Of a stretch of 18,289 bases of DNA, positions 1-7,964 are shown in pieces (the first letter of the stretch is position 1; each line of letters opens with the position of its first letter). Where the stretch lies: NCBI GenBank assembly GCA_052389435.1, contig JBQTIB010000197.1, forward strand, positions 1 through 18,289, in the 5' to 3' direction. Both the position numbers and the translations under genes were made by a program. Below the pieces are notes generated by a model. That model was not told where the DNA came from. It saw only the letters and a list, made by a program, of their open reading frames with translations, and did not search any database. This DNA comes from JBQTKD01 sp052389435. GTDB lineage: Bacteria; Actinomycetota; Actinomycetes; Sporichthyales; Sporichthyaceae.

Positions 1-777
1 GCCGCACGCCCGCTCGGCGGGCAGCCCGGCGATCACGTCGAACATCACGTTCCGCAGACGGGGGATGTTGGCGGCGAACACCGCCAGCACCTCCTCCATC
101 GTCACGCCCTCGCCGGTCTCGATGCCCGCGTCGAGGTCGGTGACCAGCGCGACCGAGGTGTAGCACAGGCCCAGTTCGCGGGCGAGCGCCGCTTCCGGCT
201 GCCCGGTCATCCCGATGATCGAAAACCCCGCCGAGGCATACCACTGCGACTCCGCGCGGCTGGAGAACCGCGGGCCCTCGATGATCACCAGGGTGCCGTC
301 GGGATGGCAGTCCCACCCCGCGTTCCGCGCCGCCGTGAACGCCACCGCTCGGCCCACGGGGCAGTACGGGTCGGCGAAGGTCGCGTGCGCCACCGGCGCC
401 GGGGGACCGTCGAAGAAGGTCGAACAGCGCCCCGACGTGCGGTCCACGATCTGGTCCGGGACCACCAGGGCGCCGATCGGCCGGTCGTGGCGCAGCGAGC
501 CGACGGCGCACGGCGCGAGCACCTGACCCACGCCGAGTTGGCTCAGCGCCCAGAGGTTGGCCCGGTAGGGAATGCGGTGCGGCGGCCAGCGGTGGTCCGC
601 GCCGTGCCGCGGCACGAACGCCACCGTTCGCCCGGCGACCTCGCCGACGACGATCGGGTCCGACGGCGGTCCGTACGGCGTTTCGATCTCGACGGTGTGT
701 GCGCCGTCGAGGAAGGAGTAGAAACCGGAGCCGCCGATCACGCCGATCTCGGCGCGCGGGGTCGAGGACGTAGTCAC
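1..777 (-). CDS. mtnP: S-methyl-5'-thioadenosine phosphorylase, 3' end outside the window
   Basis: This enzyme phosphorolyses methylthioadenosine, a by-product of polyamine and related SAM chemistry, to adenine and methylthioribose-1-phosphate in the cytosol. The reverse complement gives 259 codons without a stop, running off the left edge. The N-terminus reads IGVIGGSGFYSF. The middle has TPYGPPSDP, FVPRHGADH and PHRIPYRANLWAL. The C-terminal half has IIEGPRFSSRAES, MTGQPEAALARELGLCY and VTDLDAG, all typical of the PNP/MTAP phosphorylase family; the last is the purine-binding aspartate region. The start is GTG at 777. A TAGGGT box lies six bases upstream and there is no Shine-Dalgarno, so the mRNA may be leaderless. 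The frame is uninterrupted. Specificity for methylthioadenosine versus methylthioinosine or another purine nucleoside cannot be settled here. Confidence 0.9.
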   Translation of the reverse strand, partial: MTTSSTPRAEIGVIGGSGFYSFLDGAHTVEIETPYGPPSDPIVVGEVAGRTVAFVPRHGADHRWPPHRIPYRANLWALSQLGVGQVLAPCAVGSLRHDRPIGALVVPDQIVDRTSGRCSTFFDGPPAPVAHATFADPYCPVGRAVAFTAARNAGWDCHPDGTLVIIEGPRFSSRAESQWYASAGFSIIGMTGQPEAALARELGLCYTSVALVTDLDAGIETGEGVTMEEVLAVFAANIPRLRNVMFDVIAGLPAERACG

Positions 778-783
778 CGCGCA

Positions 784-789
784 ACCCTA
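784..789 (-). promoter_or_regulatory. Putative -10 box of leaderless mtnP
   Basis: TAGGGT on the minus strand fits the actinobacterial TAnnnT -10 pattern. It is separated by six bases from the GTG at 777, so transcription would begin at or next to the start codon. No clear -35 box is visible. This is an inference from spacing. Confidence 0.4.
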
Positions 790-807
790 TTCAGCGCCTG
801 GCCCCGC

Positions 808-881
808 GCTCATGGATGACCGTGCGCCCACGCGAACCGGACAAATCGGGCACGGGAGTGGTCCCGGGCTCATCCATGAGC
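808..881 (-). terminator. Long inverted repeat between fmdB and mtnP, possible terminator
   Basis: A 12-bp perfect inverted repeat (GCTCATGGATGA at 808-819, TCATCCATGAGC at 870-881) encloses a second pair, CCGTGC at 820-825 and GCACGG at 850-855. The structure lies just after the fmdB stop on the minus strand and before the mtnP promoter. It could end fmdB transcription. There is no U tract, which is common in actinobacteria. It could instead be a protein-binding or other RNA structure. Confidence 0.4.
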
Positions 882-908
882 TCAGGACTGCCGGGATGGG
901 GCGACCGC

Positions 909-1202
909 CTAGGCCGCGGACTCGCCGCCGCTCTTGCCGGAGGACTTGGTCTCGGCCTTGGTTTCGGTCTTCTTCTCCGTCGCCTTGGTCTCGGTCTTGG
1001 CCGGCGGCTCGGAGGAGGCCTGCTTGCCGCGACTGTCGGTCCGGTAGAAACCGGAGCCCTTGAAGACGACGCCCACCGCGGAGAAGACCTTGCGCAGCTT
1101 GCCCGCACACTCGGGGCACTCGGTCAGCGTGGCGTCGCTGAACTTCTGCACGGCTTCGAACTGGTGCTCGCAAGCAGTACACGCGTACTGGTACGTGGGC
1201 AC
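909..1202 (-). CDS. FmdB-family zinc-ribbon protein
   Basis: This 97-residue protein has two CxxC pairs (Cys8/Cys11 and Cys29/Cys32) in the pattern MPTYQYAC-TAC...CPEC, which is the FmdB / CxxC_CxxC_SSSS zinc-ribbon family. From about residue 65 it has a low-complexity Lys/Glu/Thr-rich tail, probably disordered. The name comes from a putative regulator of formamidase and amidase genes; the molecular role is not established. The start is GTG at 1202 with an AGGAGG Shine-Dalgarno about six bases upstream. FmdB genes often lie near the galU/glp/sepX cluster in actinobacteria, which agrees with this neighbourhood. It is on the same strand as mtnP but separated by the structured spacer at 808-881. 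Confidence 0.85.
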   Translation of the reverse strand: MPTYQYACTACEHQFEAVQKFSDATLTECPECAGKLRKVFSAVGVVFKGSGFYRTDSRGKQASSEPPAKTETKATEKKTETKAETKSSGKSGGESAA

Positions 1203-1320
1203 GCGATCCTCCTGGCACTCTCAACCGGCGACTGCTAATCGTGACGCATGGGTGGGGGGTTCGTCCACTCGGCGTCCCGTGATCCTCACGTCAACGGGCT
1301 TCAATCGGTCGTGCGACCCG

Positions 1321-2862
1321 TCACCCCCGCTGACGCTTGGGTCGCTGCTGTCCCAACCATCCGGCCAGGCGTCCGTGTTCCCCGACCGCGTGCAGGCGGT
1401 CTTCGGTCTGCTTGCGCAGCGGGGTGGGGCACACGATGAGCAGGTCGTCGCCGTAGCGCAGGCGCGAGGTGGGCTCCGGCACGAGCGAGGTTCCCTCGCG
1501 CACGATCAGCGAGACGCTCGCGCCGGGCGGCAGGCGCAGTTCGAAGACCTCGACGCCGTGCAGGCGCGAGCCCTCGGGGATGCGCATGGTCAACACGTCG
1601 GCGCCGAGCCGCTCCAGGGGCGCGACTTCCAGGTCCATCCCGCGGACCTCGGCGACTTCGGTAACCCGCAGGCGCTGGGCCATCCAGGGCAGGGAGGTGC
1701 CCTGGACCAGGGTGTAGAAGACGGCGAGGATGAAGACGATCTCGAACAGGTCCTCGCTGCCCGGCACCTGTTCGACCACGGGAATGGTCGCGAAGACGAT
1801 CGGCACGGCCCCCCGCAGGCCCGCCCAGGACAGGAACGCCTGCTCCCGCCAGGGCACGCTGAACCACGAGGTGGTCAGGGCGACCGACAGCGGCCGGGCC
1901 AGCAGAAGCAGCACGAACCCGACGCCGATCGCCGGGAGGACCTGGTCGCCGAGATCGGAGGGCGAGACGAGCAGCCCCAGCAGGACGAACAGCCCGATCT
2001 GGGAGAGCCAGGCCAAACCCTCGACGAAGCCTCGGGTCGCCGGACCGTGGGGCAGGCGGCTGTTGCCGAGGATCAAGGCCGCGATGTAGACCGCGAGGAA
2101 GCCGGAGGTGTGCAGCAGTGCGGCCGAGGAGTAGGCGCAGGCGGCCAACGCCAAGACGATGATCGGGTACAGGCCCGAGCTGGGGAAGGCGATGCGTCGG
2201 ACGGCGGCCGCTCCGACGAACCCCACCGCCACACCGACCGACGCGCCGCCGACCAGTTCCACCGCCATCAGCAGCAGTTCCCCGCCGAGGTGTCCCGCGG
2301 TGAGGGCATCGGAGGTGCACAAAGTGACGACGAGGATGACCACGGGCGCGTCGTTGAACCCGGACTCCGCCTCGAGGATCCCGGCGACCCGATGGCGCAA
2401 CGGGACCAGCCGAAGCACGGAGAACACCGCCGCGGCGTCGGTGCTGGACACGATGGCGCCGAGCAGGAACGCGTTGCGCCACGACAGGTCCAGCAGGAAG
2501 TGCGCGGCGACGCCGGTGACGCCCATGGACACGCCGACGCCGACGGTTGCCAGAACCGCCGCCGGCACCATCGCCGGTTTGACGTGGCGCCAGGAGGTGG
2601 TCAATCCGCCTTCGGCGAGGATGACGACCAGCGCGGCGTAGCCGAGGACTCGAGTGAGCTCGTGGTCGTCGAACTCGATGCCGATGACGTCTTCGCCGAG
2701 CAGCAGGCCGAGACCCAGGTAGAGCAGCAGGGTCGGCAGCGAGGTGCTTGCGGCGACGCGGACCGCGACGATCGCGACGATCAGCACCACCGAACCCACG
2801 AGCAGCGCCAGGTTCAGGTCGTCCAGTGCGGTACCGGCGGCCAGGGTGAGCGACTCGGTCAC
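1321..2862 (-). CDS. Cation/proton antiporter, CPA1 NhaP2-like, with TrkA-C domain
   Basis: This predicted inner-membrane protein of 513 residues would exchange K+ or Na+ for H+. Residues about 1-400 form roughly a dozen hydrophobic segments of the Na+/H+ exchanger fold. They include EAESGFNDAPVVI, whose Asn-Asp pair matches the ion-binding ND motif of CPA1 antiporters, and WAGLRGAVPIV in a late segment. Residues about 415-490 (MRIPEGSRLHGVEVFELRLPPG to YGDDLLIVCP) look like a cytosolic TrkA-C/RCK-C regulatory domain, as in NhaP2/CvrA K+/H+ antiporters. The start is GTG at 2862, which overlaps the stop of the folate gene as GTGA and so suggests translational coupling. The frame stays open upstream to 3300, but that extension is read through the folate gene and looks non-coding. 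The transported ion is inferred. Confidence 0.88.
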   Translation of the reverse strand: MTESLTLAAGTALDDLNLALLVGSVVLIVAIVAVRVAASTSLPTLLLYLGLGLLLGEDVIGIEFDDHELTRVLGYAALVVILAEGGLTTSWRHVKPAMVPAAVLATVGVGVSMGVTGVAAHFLLDLSWRNAFLLGAIVSSTDAAAVFSVLRLVPLRHRVAGILEAESGFNDAPVVILVVTLCTSDALTAGHLGGELLLMAVELVGGASVGVAVGFVGAAAVRRIAFPSSGLYPIIVLALAACAYSSAALLHTSGFLAVYIAALILGNSRLPHGPATRGFVEGLAWLSQIGLFVLLGLLVSPSDLGDQVLPAIGVGFVLLLLARPLSVALTTSWFSVPWREQAFLSWAGLRGAVPIVFATIPVVEQVPGSEDLFEIVFILAVFYTLVQGTSLPWMAQRLRVTEVAEVRGMDLEVAPLERLGADVLTMRIPEGSRLHGVEVFELRLPPGASVSLIVREGTSLVPEPTSRLRYGDDLLIVCPTPLRKQTEDRLHAVGEHGRLAGWLGQQRPKRQRG

Positions 2863-3431
2863 GCCGCCCCCAATCCGACCAGGCCGCCCGGCGTCAGCGC
2901 GGCGTCGACCCGCGCGTCGTGCGGTGCGGTGGGCACGGTCTCGACGATCTCCTCGGCGAAGCAGAGCATGGCGACCAGCGCCGTGGAGGAGCGGCGGGCC
3001 AGGGCGCGATCGTAGGAGCCGCCGCCGCGACCGAGGCGCGTGCCGTCGCGGCCGACCAGCAGCCCCGGCACCAGGACGACGTCTGCGCCGGTGATCGCCT
3101 CCACGCCCAGCGGCGGGCCCGCGGGTTCGCGGGTGCCCCGCAGACCGGGACGCAGACCGCCGACGTCCAGGGCCCAGTCCAGGTCGAGGTCCGCGCGCAG
3201 GACGGGAAGCAGGACGCGGTGGCCGGCCTCGCCGAGGGCGGCCCGCAGGGCTCCGGTGCCGGGCTCGCCGGTCAGGGAGACGTAGGCCGCAACGGTGCAC
3301 GGCGTCGTCGGGATGGCCTCGGCCAGCGCGATTCGGCAGAAGTCGTGCTCGCTCGCCCCCGGGTGCAGCTCGGCACGGCGGGCCAGGGCGGCTGATCGTA
3401 GCTCGCGCTTGGCCACGTCGACGTCGACCAA
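2859..3431 (-). CDS. 5-formyltetrahydrofolate cyclo-ligase
   Basis: This cytosolic enzyme uses ATP to convert 5-formyl-THF to 5,10-methenyl-THF, recycling an inhibitory folate. The protein of about 190 residues has a basic N-terminus (AKRELRSAALARRAEL), the VAAYVSLTGEPGT strand/turn, and a C-terminal half with DVVLVPGLLVGRDGTRLGRGGG-SYDRAL. The last part corresponds to the family glycine-rich nucleotide motif GxGxGYYDR, here with Ser in place of the first Tyr. I place the start at TTG 3431 because GAGGAG (3439-3444) lies seven bases before it. An in-frame GTG at 3446 would overlap that Shine-Dalgarno. The stop overlaps the antiporter start by four bases. A divergent hydrolase gene shares the upstream spacer. 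Confidence 0.85.
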   Translation of the reverse strand: MVDVDVAKRELRSAALARRAELHPGASEHDFCRIALAEAIPTTPCTVAAYVSLTGEPGTGALRAALGEAGHRVLLPVLRADLDLDWALDVGGLRPGLRGTREPAGPPLGVEAITGADVVLVPGLLVGRDGTRLGRGGGSYDRALARRSSTALVAMLCFAEEIVETVPTAPHDARVDAALTPGGLVGLGAA

Positions 3432-3506
3432 GCTGTGTCTCCTCACCGATCGAGGGGGCGGCTGTGGCTAGATCCTTTCATTGGAACGGCATTCGGCGCT
3501 CGCCAG

Positions 3507-3512
3507 TACCGT
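3507..3512 (+). promoter_or_regulatory. Putative -10 box for the alpha/beta hydrolase gene
   Basis: TACCGT lies about 40 bases before the hydrolase start and leaves room for a short leader with the Shine-Dalgarno AGGGGAGGA at 3537-3545. The same hexamer recurs before three other genes in the window. The -35 region is not convincing; TTGGAA at 3481 is too far away. The spacer 3432-3551 must also hold the divergent promoter of the folate gene, which I could not define. Confidence 0.35.
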
Positions 3513-3551
3513 CGGCTGCGCAGTGATCGAACCGACAGGGGAGGAATGCCG

Positions 3552-4253
3552 ATGTCCGAGACGGTCCCAACGGTCCTGATTCCGGGACTGGCCTGCTCGG
3601 CCCGGCTCTACGCCCACCAGATTCCGGAGCTGTGGCGCCACGGGCCGGTGCTGGTCGCCGACCACCGCGGCGCGGACTCGATGGCCGGGCTGGCGGCGGG
3701 GATCCTGGCCGACGCCCCGCCGCGGTTCAACCTCGTCGGGCTTTCGATGGGCGGCTACCTCTCCTTCGAGATCCTTCGGCAGGCGCCCGAGCGCGTCGCC
3801 AGACTCGCCCTCCTCGACACCACCGCGCGCCCGGACGCCCCGGAACAGACCGCCAAGCGCCACGAGCAGATTGCGCAGGCCCGCGCCGGTGGGCTGCCCC
3901 AGATCGTGGAGGCGCTGTTCCCGATCTGGGTGGCCGCGGGCCGCCGCAGCGACGGGGAGCTGCGCGCCCTGGTGCAGTCCATGGCCGCGGAGGTCGGCGC
4001 GGACGCCTTCGTCCGTAAGTTGACCGCGGTGATGAACCGGCCGGACTCGCGCCCGGACCTGGCCACGATCGCCTGCCCGACCCTCGTGCTGGTGGGCGAG
4101 GAGGACGAACTCACGCCGCTGGACCGTTCGCAGGAGCTGGTCGACGCCCTGCCCGACGCGCGCCTGGTCGCCGTCGCGGACTGTGGCCACCTGTCCGCGA
4201 TCGAGCAGCCGGCGGCGGTTTCGGCGGCGCTGACCTGGTGGCTCACGGCCTGA
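3552..4253 (+). CDS. Alpha/beta-fold hydrolase
   Basis: This 233-residue cytosolic serine hydrolase has an oxyanion strand VLIPGLACSARLY (residues 8-20), nucleophile elbow GLSMGG with Ser65, acid Asp185 in LVGEEDELTPL and catalytic His213 in DCGHLSAIEQP. The triad is complete, with typical spacing. It belongs to the broad family of esterases, haloperoxidase-like enzymes and lactonases; the substrate cannot be told. The ATG at 3552 has AGGGGAGGA six bases upstream. The ATG at 3546 abuts that Shine-Dalgarno and the open frame further upstream is promoter sequence. No signal peptide is seen. Its stop codon directly abuts that of the convergent secreted-protein gene. Confidence 0.85.
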   Translation: MSETVPTVLIPGLACSARLYAHQIPELWRHGPVLVADHRGADSMAGLAAGILADAPPRFNLVGLSMGGYLSFEILRQAPERVARLALLDTTARPDAPEQTAKRHEQIAQARAGGLPQIVEALFPIWVAAGRRSDGELRALVQSMAAEVGADAFVRKLTAVMNRPDSRPDLATIACPTLVLVGEEDELTPLDRSQELVDALPDARLVAVADCGHLSAIEQPAAVSAALTWWLTA

Positions 4254-5297
4254 CTACCAGGGGTACTCGCCCAGCGCGCGCCATTGCGGCTTGAACGTCT
4301 GCTCCGCGGTCCACAGGCTCGCACCGCGCGCGCCGTTGGCCTTCGCGACGTCCAGGAAGCGCCAGATCTCCTTGCTGCTCGGCAGCCCGCCCGCGTACTT
4401 GCCCATGTCGTAGGACTGACCGAGCGGGTGCACCGGGCGCATCGTCGCGAGGAACTTGATCGCCTTCTCGGTGACCAGGCCCGGCTCGTTGCATCCCCAA
4501 TAGACCATCGGCACGAACGCGTCGATGTACGGGACCTGCGGCTTGTAGGGGAAGCTGTCGATCTGCGACGGCGACGGGCGCATGACCGTGGACAGGATCG
4601 GCATGTCCCCGGCGGACGCGCGGATGCGGGAGAGGTAGACCGCCAGGCGCTTCGGGTGGTTGAACGTGCCCTCGTAGATCGTCTCGATGTCCGGGGCGAA
4701 ACCGTCGATCCGGTGCCCGGCGAACGTGCCCTTGATCGCCTTGTTCGCGCGGCGCACGTCGAGGATCGGGTCGGACAGGAACGGGAAGTCCCAGACCATG
4801 ACCTTGAGCCCGGCCTTGTGGGCGACGGGCAGCAGGTCCGTCAGCAGTTTCTCGCCGTACCAGCCCTGGCGCGAGCCGCCGGTGCGGACCCAGATGTGGC
4901 GCAGGTCCGCCTTCTTCGCGCGCGCAACCATGTCCTCGACGTCGTAGTTCGTCGTCGGCCAGGTGGTCCACCACATGCCCTTGCCGTCGATCACCGACAG
5001 GTCGACGTTGCGCTTGCCGATCTTCACCGGCTTCGGCAGGTCGGCGAGCTTGACCTTGGGCTTGGGCGGCACGAACTTCGACCCGCCCGTGCCCGGGGGG
5101 CGCTTGGGGCAGGGCCCCGGCTGGACGGGCTTGGACGGAATCGGGTGCAGCGTCTTCGGTGCCGGCGCGCCGGGCTCGGCCGGGGCGGCCTGCGCGGCGG
5201 GCCGGGCGGGCGAGGTGTCTCCGGTGGCCGCGGCGGCGAGGCCGGCGCACCCGAAAACGAGGGCAGAGGCGATGACGACCGTATTCCGGGTTCGCAT
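4254..5297 (-). CDS. Secreted protein with glycoside-hydrolase-like TIM-barrel domain
   Basis: This 347-residue exported protein begins MRTRNTVVIASALVFG followed by an Ala-rich stretch, a Sec signal peptide. A Pro/Ala-rich linker reaches to about residue 90. The rest alternates strand-like and helix-like segments: KGMWWTTWPTTNYDVEDMVARA, HIWVRTGG, GLKVMVWDFPFL, RIDGFAPDIETIYEG, YIDAFVPMVYWG and GARGASLWTAEQTF. This resembles the family of putative extracellular TIM-barrel glycosidases. Asp/Glu in FAPDIET and the aromatic VYWG strand are candidate active-site positions. The substrate is unknown and hydrolase activity is an inference. I chose ATG 5297 over the in-frame GTG 5306 because TACCGT lies exactly seven bases before the ATG, so the GTG would fall between the -10 box and the transcription start. 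Confidence 0.75.
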   Translation of the reverse strand: MRTRNTVVIASALVFGCAGLAAAATGDTSPARPAAQAAPAEPGAPAPKTLHPIPSKPVQPGPCPKRPPGTGGSKFVPPKPKVKLADLPKPVKIGKRNVDLSVIDGKGMWWTTWPTTNYDVEDMVARAKKADLRHIWVRTGGSRQGWYGEKLLTDLLPVAHKAGLKVMVWDFPFLSDPILDVRRANKAIKGTFAGHRIDGFAPDIETIYEGTFNHPKRLAVYLSRIRASAGDMPILSTVMRPSPSQIDSFPYKPQVPYIDAFVPMVYWGCNEPGLVTEKAIKFLATMRPVHPLGQSYDMGKYAGGLPSSKEIWRFLDVAKANGARGASLWTAEQTFKPQWRALGEYPW

Positions 5298-5304
5298 GCC
5301 GCAC

Positions 5305-5310
5305 ACGGTA
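5305..5310 (-). promoter_or_regulatory. Putative -10 box of the leaderless secreted-protein gene
   Basis: TACCGT on the minus strand is followed by seven bases and then ATG 5297. The layout is identical to that before sepX. The -35 region is poor. Confidence 0.4.
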
Positions 5311-5367
5311 GATCGACTTTCTGGAAGAAGCGCGCAGCGACGGCCGTCCGTGTCGGGTGCGTCTCGA

Positions 5368-5373
5368 TAAGTT
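5368..5373 (+). promoter_or_regulatory. Putative -10 box of the galU operon, leaderless
   Basis: TAAGTT matches TAnnnT and is followed by exactly seven bases before the galU ATG at 5381. No good Shine-Dalgarno lies upstream. Together with 5305-5310, the 83-bp spacer 5298-5380 would hold two divergent leaderless promoters. Confidence 0.4.
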
Positions 5374-5380
5374 GGGGCCC

Positions 5381-6277
5381 ATGACCAGCAAGCGGATGAC
5401 CAAGGCGGTGATCCCGGCGGCCGGCCTGGGCACCCGATTTCTGCCGGCCACGAAGTCGACGCCGAAGGAAATGCTCCCGGTCGTCGACAAGCCGGCCATC
5501 GAGTACGTCGTCGAAGAGGCCGTCGCGGCGGGTCTGACCGACGTCCTGATGATCACCGGCCGCGGGAAGCGGGCCCTCGAGGACCACTTCGACCGCAACT
5601 ACGAACTCGAAGAGAAGCTCGCCGCCAAGGGCGACCACGCGACGTTGGCCCGCGTGCAGGCCTCCGCGGAACTCTCGACCATGCACTACGTCCGCCAGGG
5701 CGACCCGCGCGGCCTCGGCCACGCGGTGCTCTGCGCCGCGGAGCACGTCGGCAACGAACCCTTCGCGGTCCTGCTCGGCGACGACCTCATCGACCCCCGC
5801 GACCCGCTGCTCGAGCCGATGGTCGCGGCCCAGCAGCGCTACGGCGGCAGCGTGATCGCACTGATGGAGGTCCCGCCGGAGTCCATCCATCTCTACGGCT
5901 GCGCCGCCGTCGAGGCCACCTCCGAGGACGGCGTCGTCCGGGTGACCGACCTGGTGGAGAAGCCGGACCGCGCGGCGGCGCCGAGCAACCTGGCGATCAT
6001 CGGCCGGTACGTCATCGAACCCGCCGTCTTCGACGTCCTGCGGCGCACCCCGCCCGGCCGCGGCGGGGAGATCCAATTGACCGACGCGCTGCGCAGCCTG
6101 GCGATCGGCGACGGCGGCGGCCCGGTCCACGCGGTGGTCTTCCGCGGCCGCCGCTACGACACCGGCGACCGGGGGGACTACCTCAAGACGATCGTCCGCC
6201 TCGCCGCCGAGCGCGAGGACCTCGGCCCGGAGTTCCGGGCCTGGCTGGCCCACTACGTGAAGAACGAAATGCCGTGA
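5381..6277 (+). CDS. galU: UTP-glucose-1-phosphate uridylyltransferase
   Basis: GalU makes UDP-glucose from UTP and glucose-1-phosphate in the cytosol, feeding cell-envelope glycans, trehalose and other polysaccharides. The 298-residue protein has the nucleotidyltransferase signature AAGLGTRFLPATKSTPKEML near the N-terminus, then VVDKPAIEYVVEEAV, ITGRGKRALEDHFD, RQGDPRGLGHAVL, FAVLLGDDLID and the C-terminal GGEIQLTDAL and YDTGDRGDYLKT, all characteristic of bacterial GalU. The length is normal. I take ATG 5381 rather than the upstream GTG 5357 because the -10-like box lies between them. It is the first gene of a five-gene operon; its stop overlaps the next GTG as GTGA. Confidence 0.93.
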   Translation: MTSKRMTKAVIPAAGLGTRFLPATKSTPKEMLPVVDKPAIEYVVEEAVAAGLTDVLMITGRGKRALEDHFDRNYELEEKLAAKGDHATLARVQASAELSTMHYVRQGDPRGLGHAVLCAAEHVGNEPFAVLLGDDLIDPRDPLLEPMVAAQQRYGGSVIALMEVPPESIHLYGCAAVEATSEDGVVRVTDLVEKPDRAAAPSNLAIIGRYVIEPAVFDVLRRTPPGRGGEIQLTDALRSLAIGDGGGPVHAVVFRGRRYDTGDRGDYLKTIVRLAAEREDLGPEFRAWLAHYVKNEMP

Positions 6278-7491
6278 GGACCGTCGCGGAGCATCTCGAG
6301 AAGATCCTCGCCACGCTCGAACCGGCCGCTCCGCTGGAGCTCGGGCTCATGGACGCCCAGGGCTGCCTGCTCGCGGTCGACATCGTCTCCTCGGTGGATC
6401 TGCCGCCGTGGGACAACTCCGCGATGGACGGGTACGCGGTCCGCCTCGCCGACGTCATGGGCGCCAGCGAGGAGTTCCCCGCCGAGCTCGACGTCGTCGA
6501 CGACATCGCGGCCGGCGACGTCCCGGAACGGCCCGTCACCGCCGGGACCGCCTCGCGGATCATGACCGGTGCACCGATGCCCGAGGGCGCCGAGGCCGTG
6601 GTGCCCGTGGAGTCCACCGACGCGGGCACCCGCCGCGTGTCCATCCGCTGGCAGCCGGGCGACGGGCAGCACATCCGCCGCCGCGGCAGCGACGTGCGCG
6701 CCGGCGAGGTTCTGCTCGGCGCCGGCGTCGAACTCGGGCCCGCCCAGCTCGGCCTGATCGCGGCGATCGGGCAGGACCGGGTCATGGCCCGCCCCCGTCC
6801 CCGCGTGGCGATCCTGTCCACCGGCTCCGAGCTCGTCGAGCCGGGTGGCGAACTGCGGCCCGGCGCGATCTTCGAGTCCAACAGCTTCCTGCTCGCCGCC
6901 GCCGTCCGCGACGCCGGCGGCGTGCCCTACCGGGTCGGGCTCGTGCACGACGACGAGGCCGCGGTCTACGAGGCGATCGAGGAACAGCTCTCCCGGGCCG
7001 ACGCCGTCATCACCTCCGGCGGCGTTTCGGCCGGCGCCTACGACGTGGTGAAGGCGGTGCTGTCCAAGCTCGGGAGCGTGGAGTTCACCGGGGTGGCGAT
7101 GAACCCCGGCAAGCCCCAGGGCTACGGCAAGATCCAGGGCGTCCCGATCTTCACCCTCCCCGGCAACCCGGTCAGCTCCTACGTCTCCTTCGAGGTGTTC
7201 GTGCGCCCGGCGCTGCGCCGGCTGCGCGGCCTGACCCCGGAGCAACGCCCGACCGTGCGTGCGACGGCGGTGGAGAACATGACCTCTCCGGCCGGCAAGG
7301 TCCAGTTCGCCCGCGGCCACATCGCCTCCGGCGGGTCGTTCGGCGGGTTCGAGGTCCGGCCCGTCGGCGGGGCCGGTTCGCACCTGCTCGGGGACCTGGC
7401 CGCGTCCAACTGCTTCATCGTGCTTCCCGAAGACGTGACCTCCGTACGCGCGGGGGACAAGGTCGAGGTTTTGCGGCTGGACAGCCAGTGA
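6274..7491 (+). CDS. glp: Gephyrin-like molybdopterin molybdotransferase Glp (MoeA family)
   Basis: MoeA-family enzymes insert molybdate into adenylylated molybdopterin. The 405-residue protein has the complete set of motifs: PPWDNSAMDGYAVR, SRIMTGAPMPEGAEAVVPVE, IRRRGSDVRAGEVLL, VAILSTGSELVEPG, VITSGGVSAGAYDVVK, MNPGKPQGYG and TLPGNPVSSYVSF. In actinobacteria the paralogue encoded beside sepX/glpR is called Glp. In corynebacteria it has been described as an FtsZ-binding, gephyrin-like protein recruited by the membrane receptor GlpR. The context here (galU upstream, sepX three genes downstream) fits that paralogue. Whether this copy also makes cofactor depends on other moeA genes outside the window. 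The start GTG 6274 overlaps the galU stop and the stop overlaps moaC. Confidence 0.9.
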   Translation: MRTVAEHLEKILATLEPAAPLELGLMDAQGCLLAVDIVSSVDLPPWDNSAMDGYAVRLADVMGASEEFPAELDVVDDIAAGDVPERPVTAGTASRIMTGAPMPEGAEAVVPVESTDAGTRRVSIRWQPGDGQHIRRRGSDVRAGEVLLGAGVELGPAQLGLIAAIGQDRVMARPRPRVAILSTGSELVEPGGELRPGAIFESNSFLLAAAVRDAGGVPYRVGLVHDDEAAVYEAIEEQLSRADAVITSGGVSAGAYDVVKAVLSKLGSVEFTGVAMNPGKPQGYGKIQGVPIFTLPGNPVSSYVSFEVFVRPALRRLRGLTPEQRPTVRATAVENMTSPAGKVQFARGHIASGGSFGGFEVRPVGGAGSHLLGDLAASNCFIVLPEDVTSVRAGDKVEVLRLDSQ

Positions 7492-7964
7492 GTGCAGAGT
7501 TCACCCACATCGACGCCTCCGGCGCGGCCCGGATGGTCGACGTCTCCGCCAAGGACGTGACGGTCCGTCAGGCCACGGCCAGCGGGCGGGTGCTGGTCTC
7601 TGCGGAGGTCGTCGCGCTGCTGCGGTCCGGGGGAGTGCCCAAGGGCGACGTCCTCGCGGTCGCGCGCATCGCGGGCATCCAGGCGGCCAAGCGCACCCCC
7701 GACCTGATCCCGCTGTGCCACCCGCTGGCGATCCACGGGGTCACGGTGGACCTGACGGTCGTGGACGAGGGCGTCGAGATCTCCGCGACCGTCCGCACCG
7801 CGGACCGCACGGGCGTGGAGATGGAGGCGCTGACCTGCGTTGCCGTCGCCGGGCTCACGGTGATCGACATGGTCAAGGCCGTCGACAAGTCGTGCGTCAT
7901 CGCCGACGTGCGCATCGAGTCCAAGAGCGGCGGCAAGTCCGGGCTCTACAGGCGCCAAGCGTGA
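7488..7964 (+). CDS. moaC: Cyclic pyranopterin monophosphate synthase
   Basis: MoaC acts with MoaA in the first step of molybdenum-cofactor synthesis, turning the GTP-derived 3',8-cyclo intermediate into cyclic pyranopterin monophosphate. The 158-residue protein is of normal length. It contains FTHIDASGAARMVDVSAKD at the N-terminus, the conserved LIPLCHPL, TGVEMEALTCVAVAGLTVID, and the end of that block MVKAVDK, where the catalytic Asp/Lys lie. The start is GTG 7488, overlapping the glp stop as GTGA. A second GTG four bases later is out of frame. Confidence 0.93.
   Translation: MSAEFTHIDASGAARMVDVSAKDVTVRQATASGRVLVSAEVVALLRSGGVPKGDVLAVARIAGIQAAKRTPDLIPLCHPLAIHGVTVDLTVVDEGVEISATVRTADRTGVEMEALTCVAVAGLTVIDMVKAVDKSCVIADVRIESKSGGKSGLYRRQA

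Noticed and set aside
1060..3015. Long plus-strand open frame of 651 codons opposite the antiporter and folate genes
   Set aside because: It is rich in Gln, Asp, Arg and Gly with no domains and lies antisense to clear membrane and enzyme motifs; a typical shadow frame of high-G+C DNA.
3483..3513. ECF sigma-type promoter (GGAAC with a downstream GTC) before the hydrolase
   Set aside because: The spacing of over 20 bases is too long for an ECF promoter; TACCGT as an ordinary -10 fits better.
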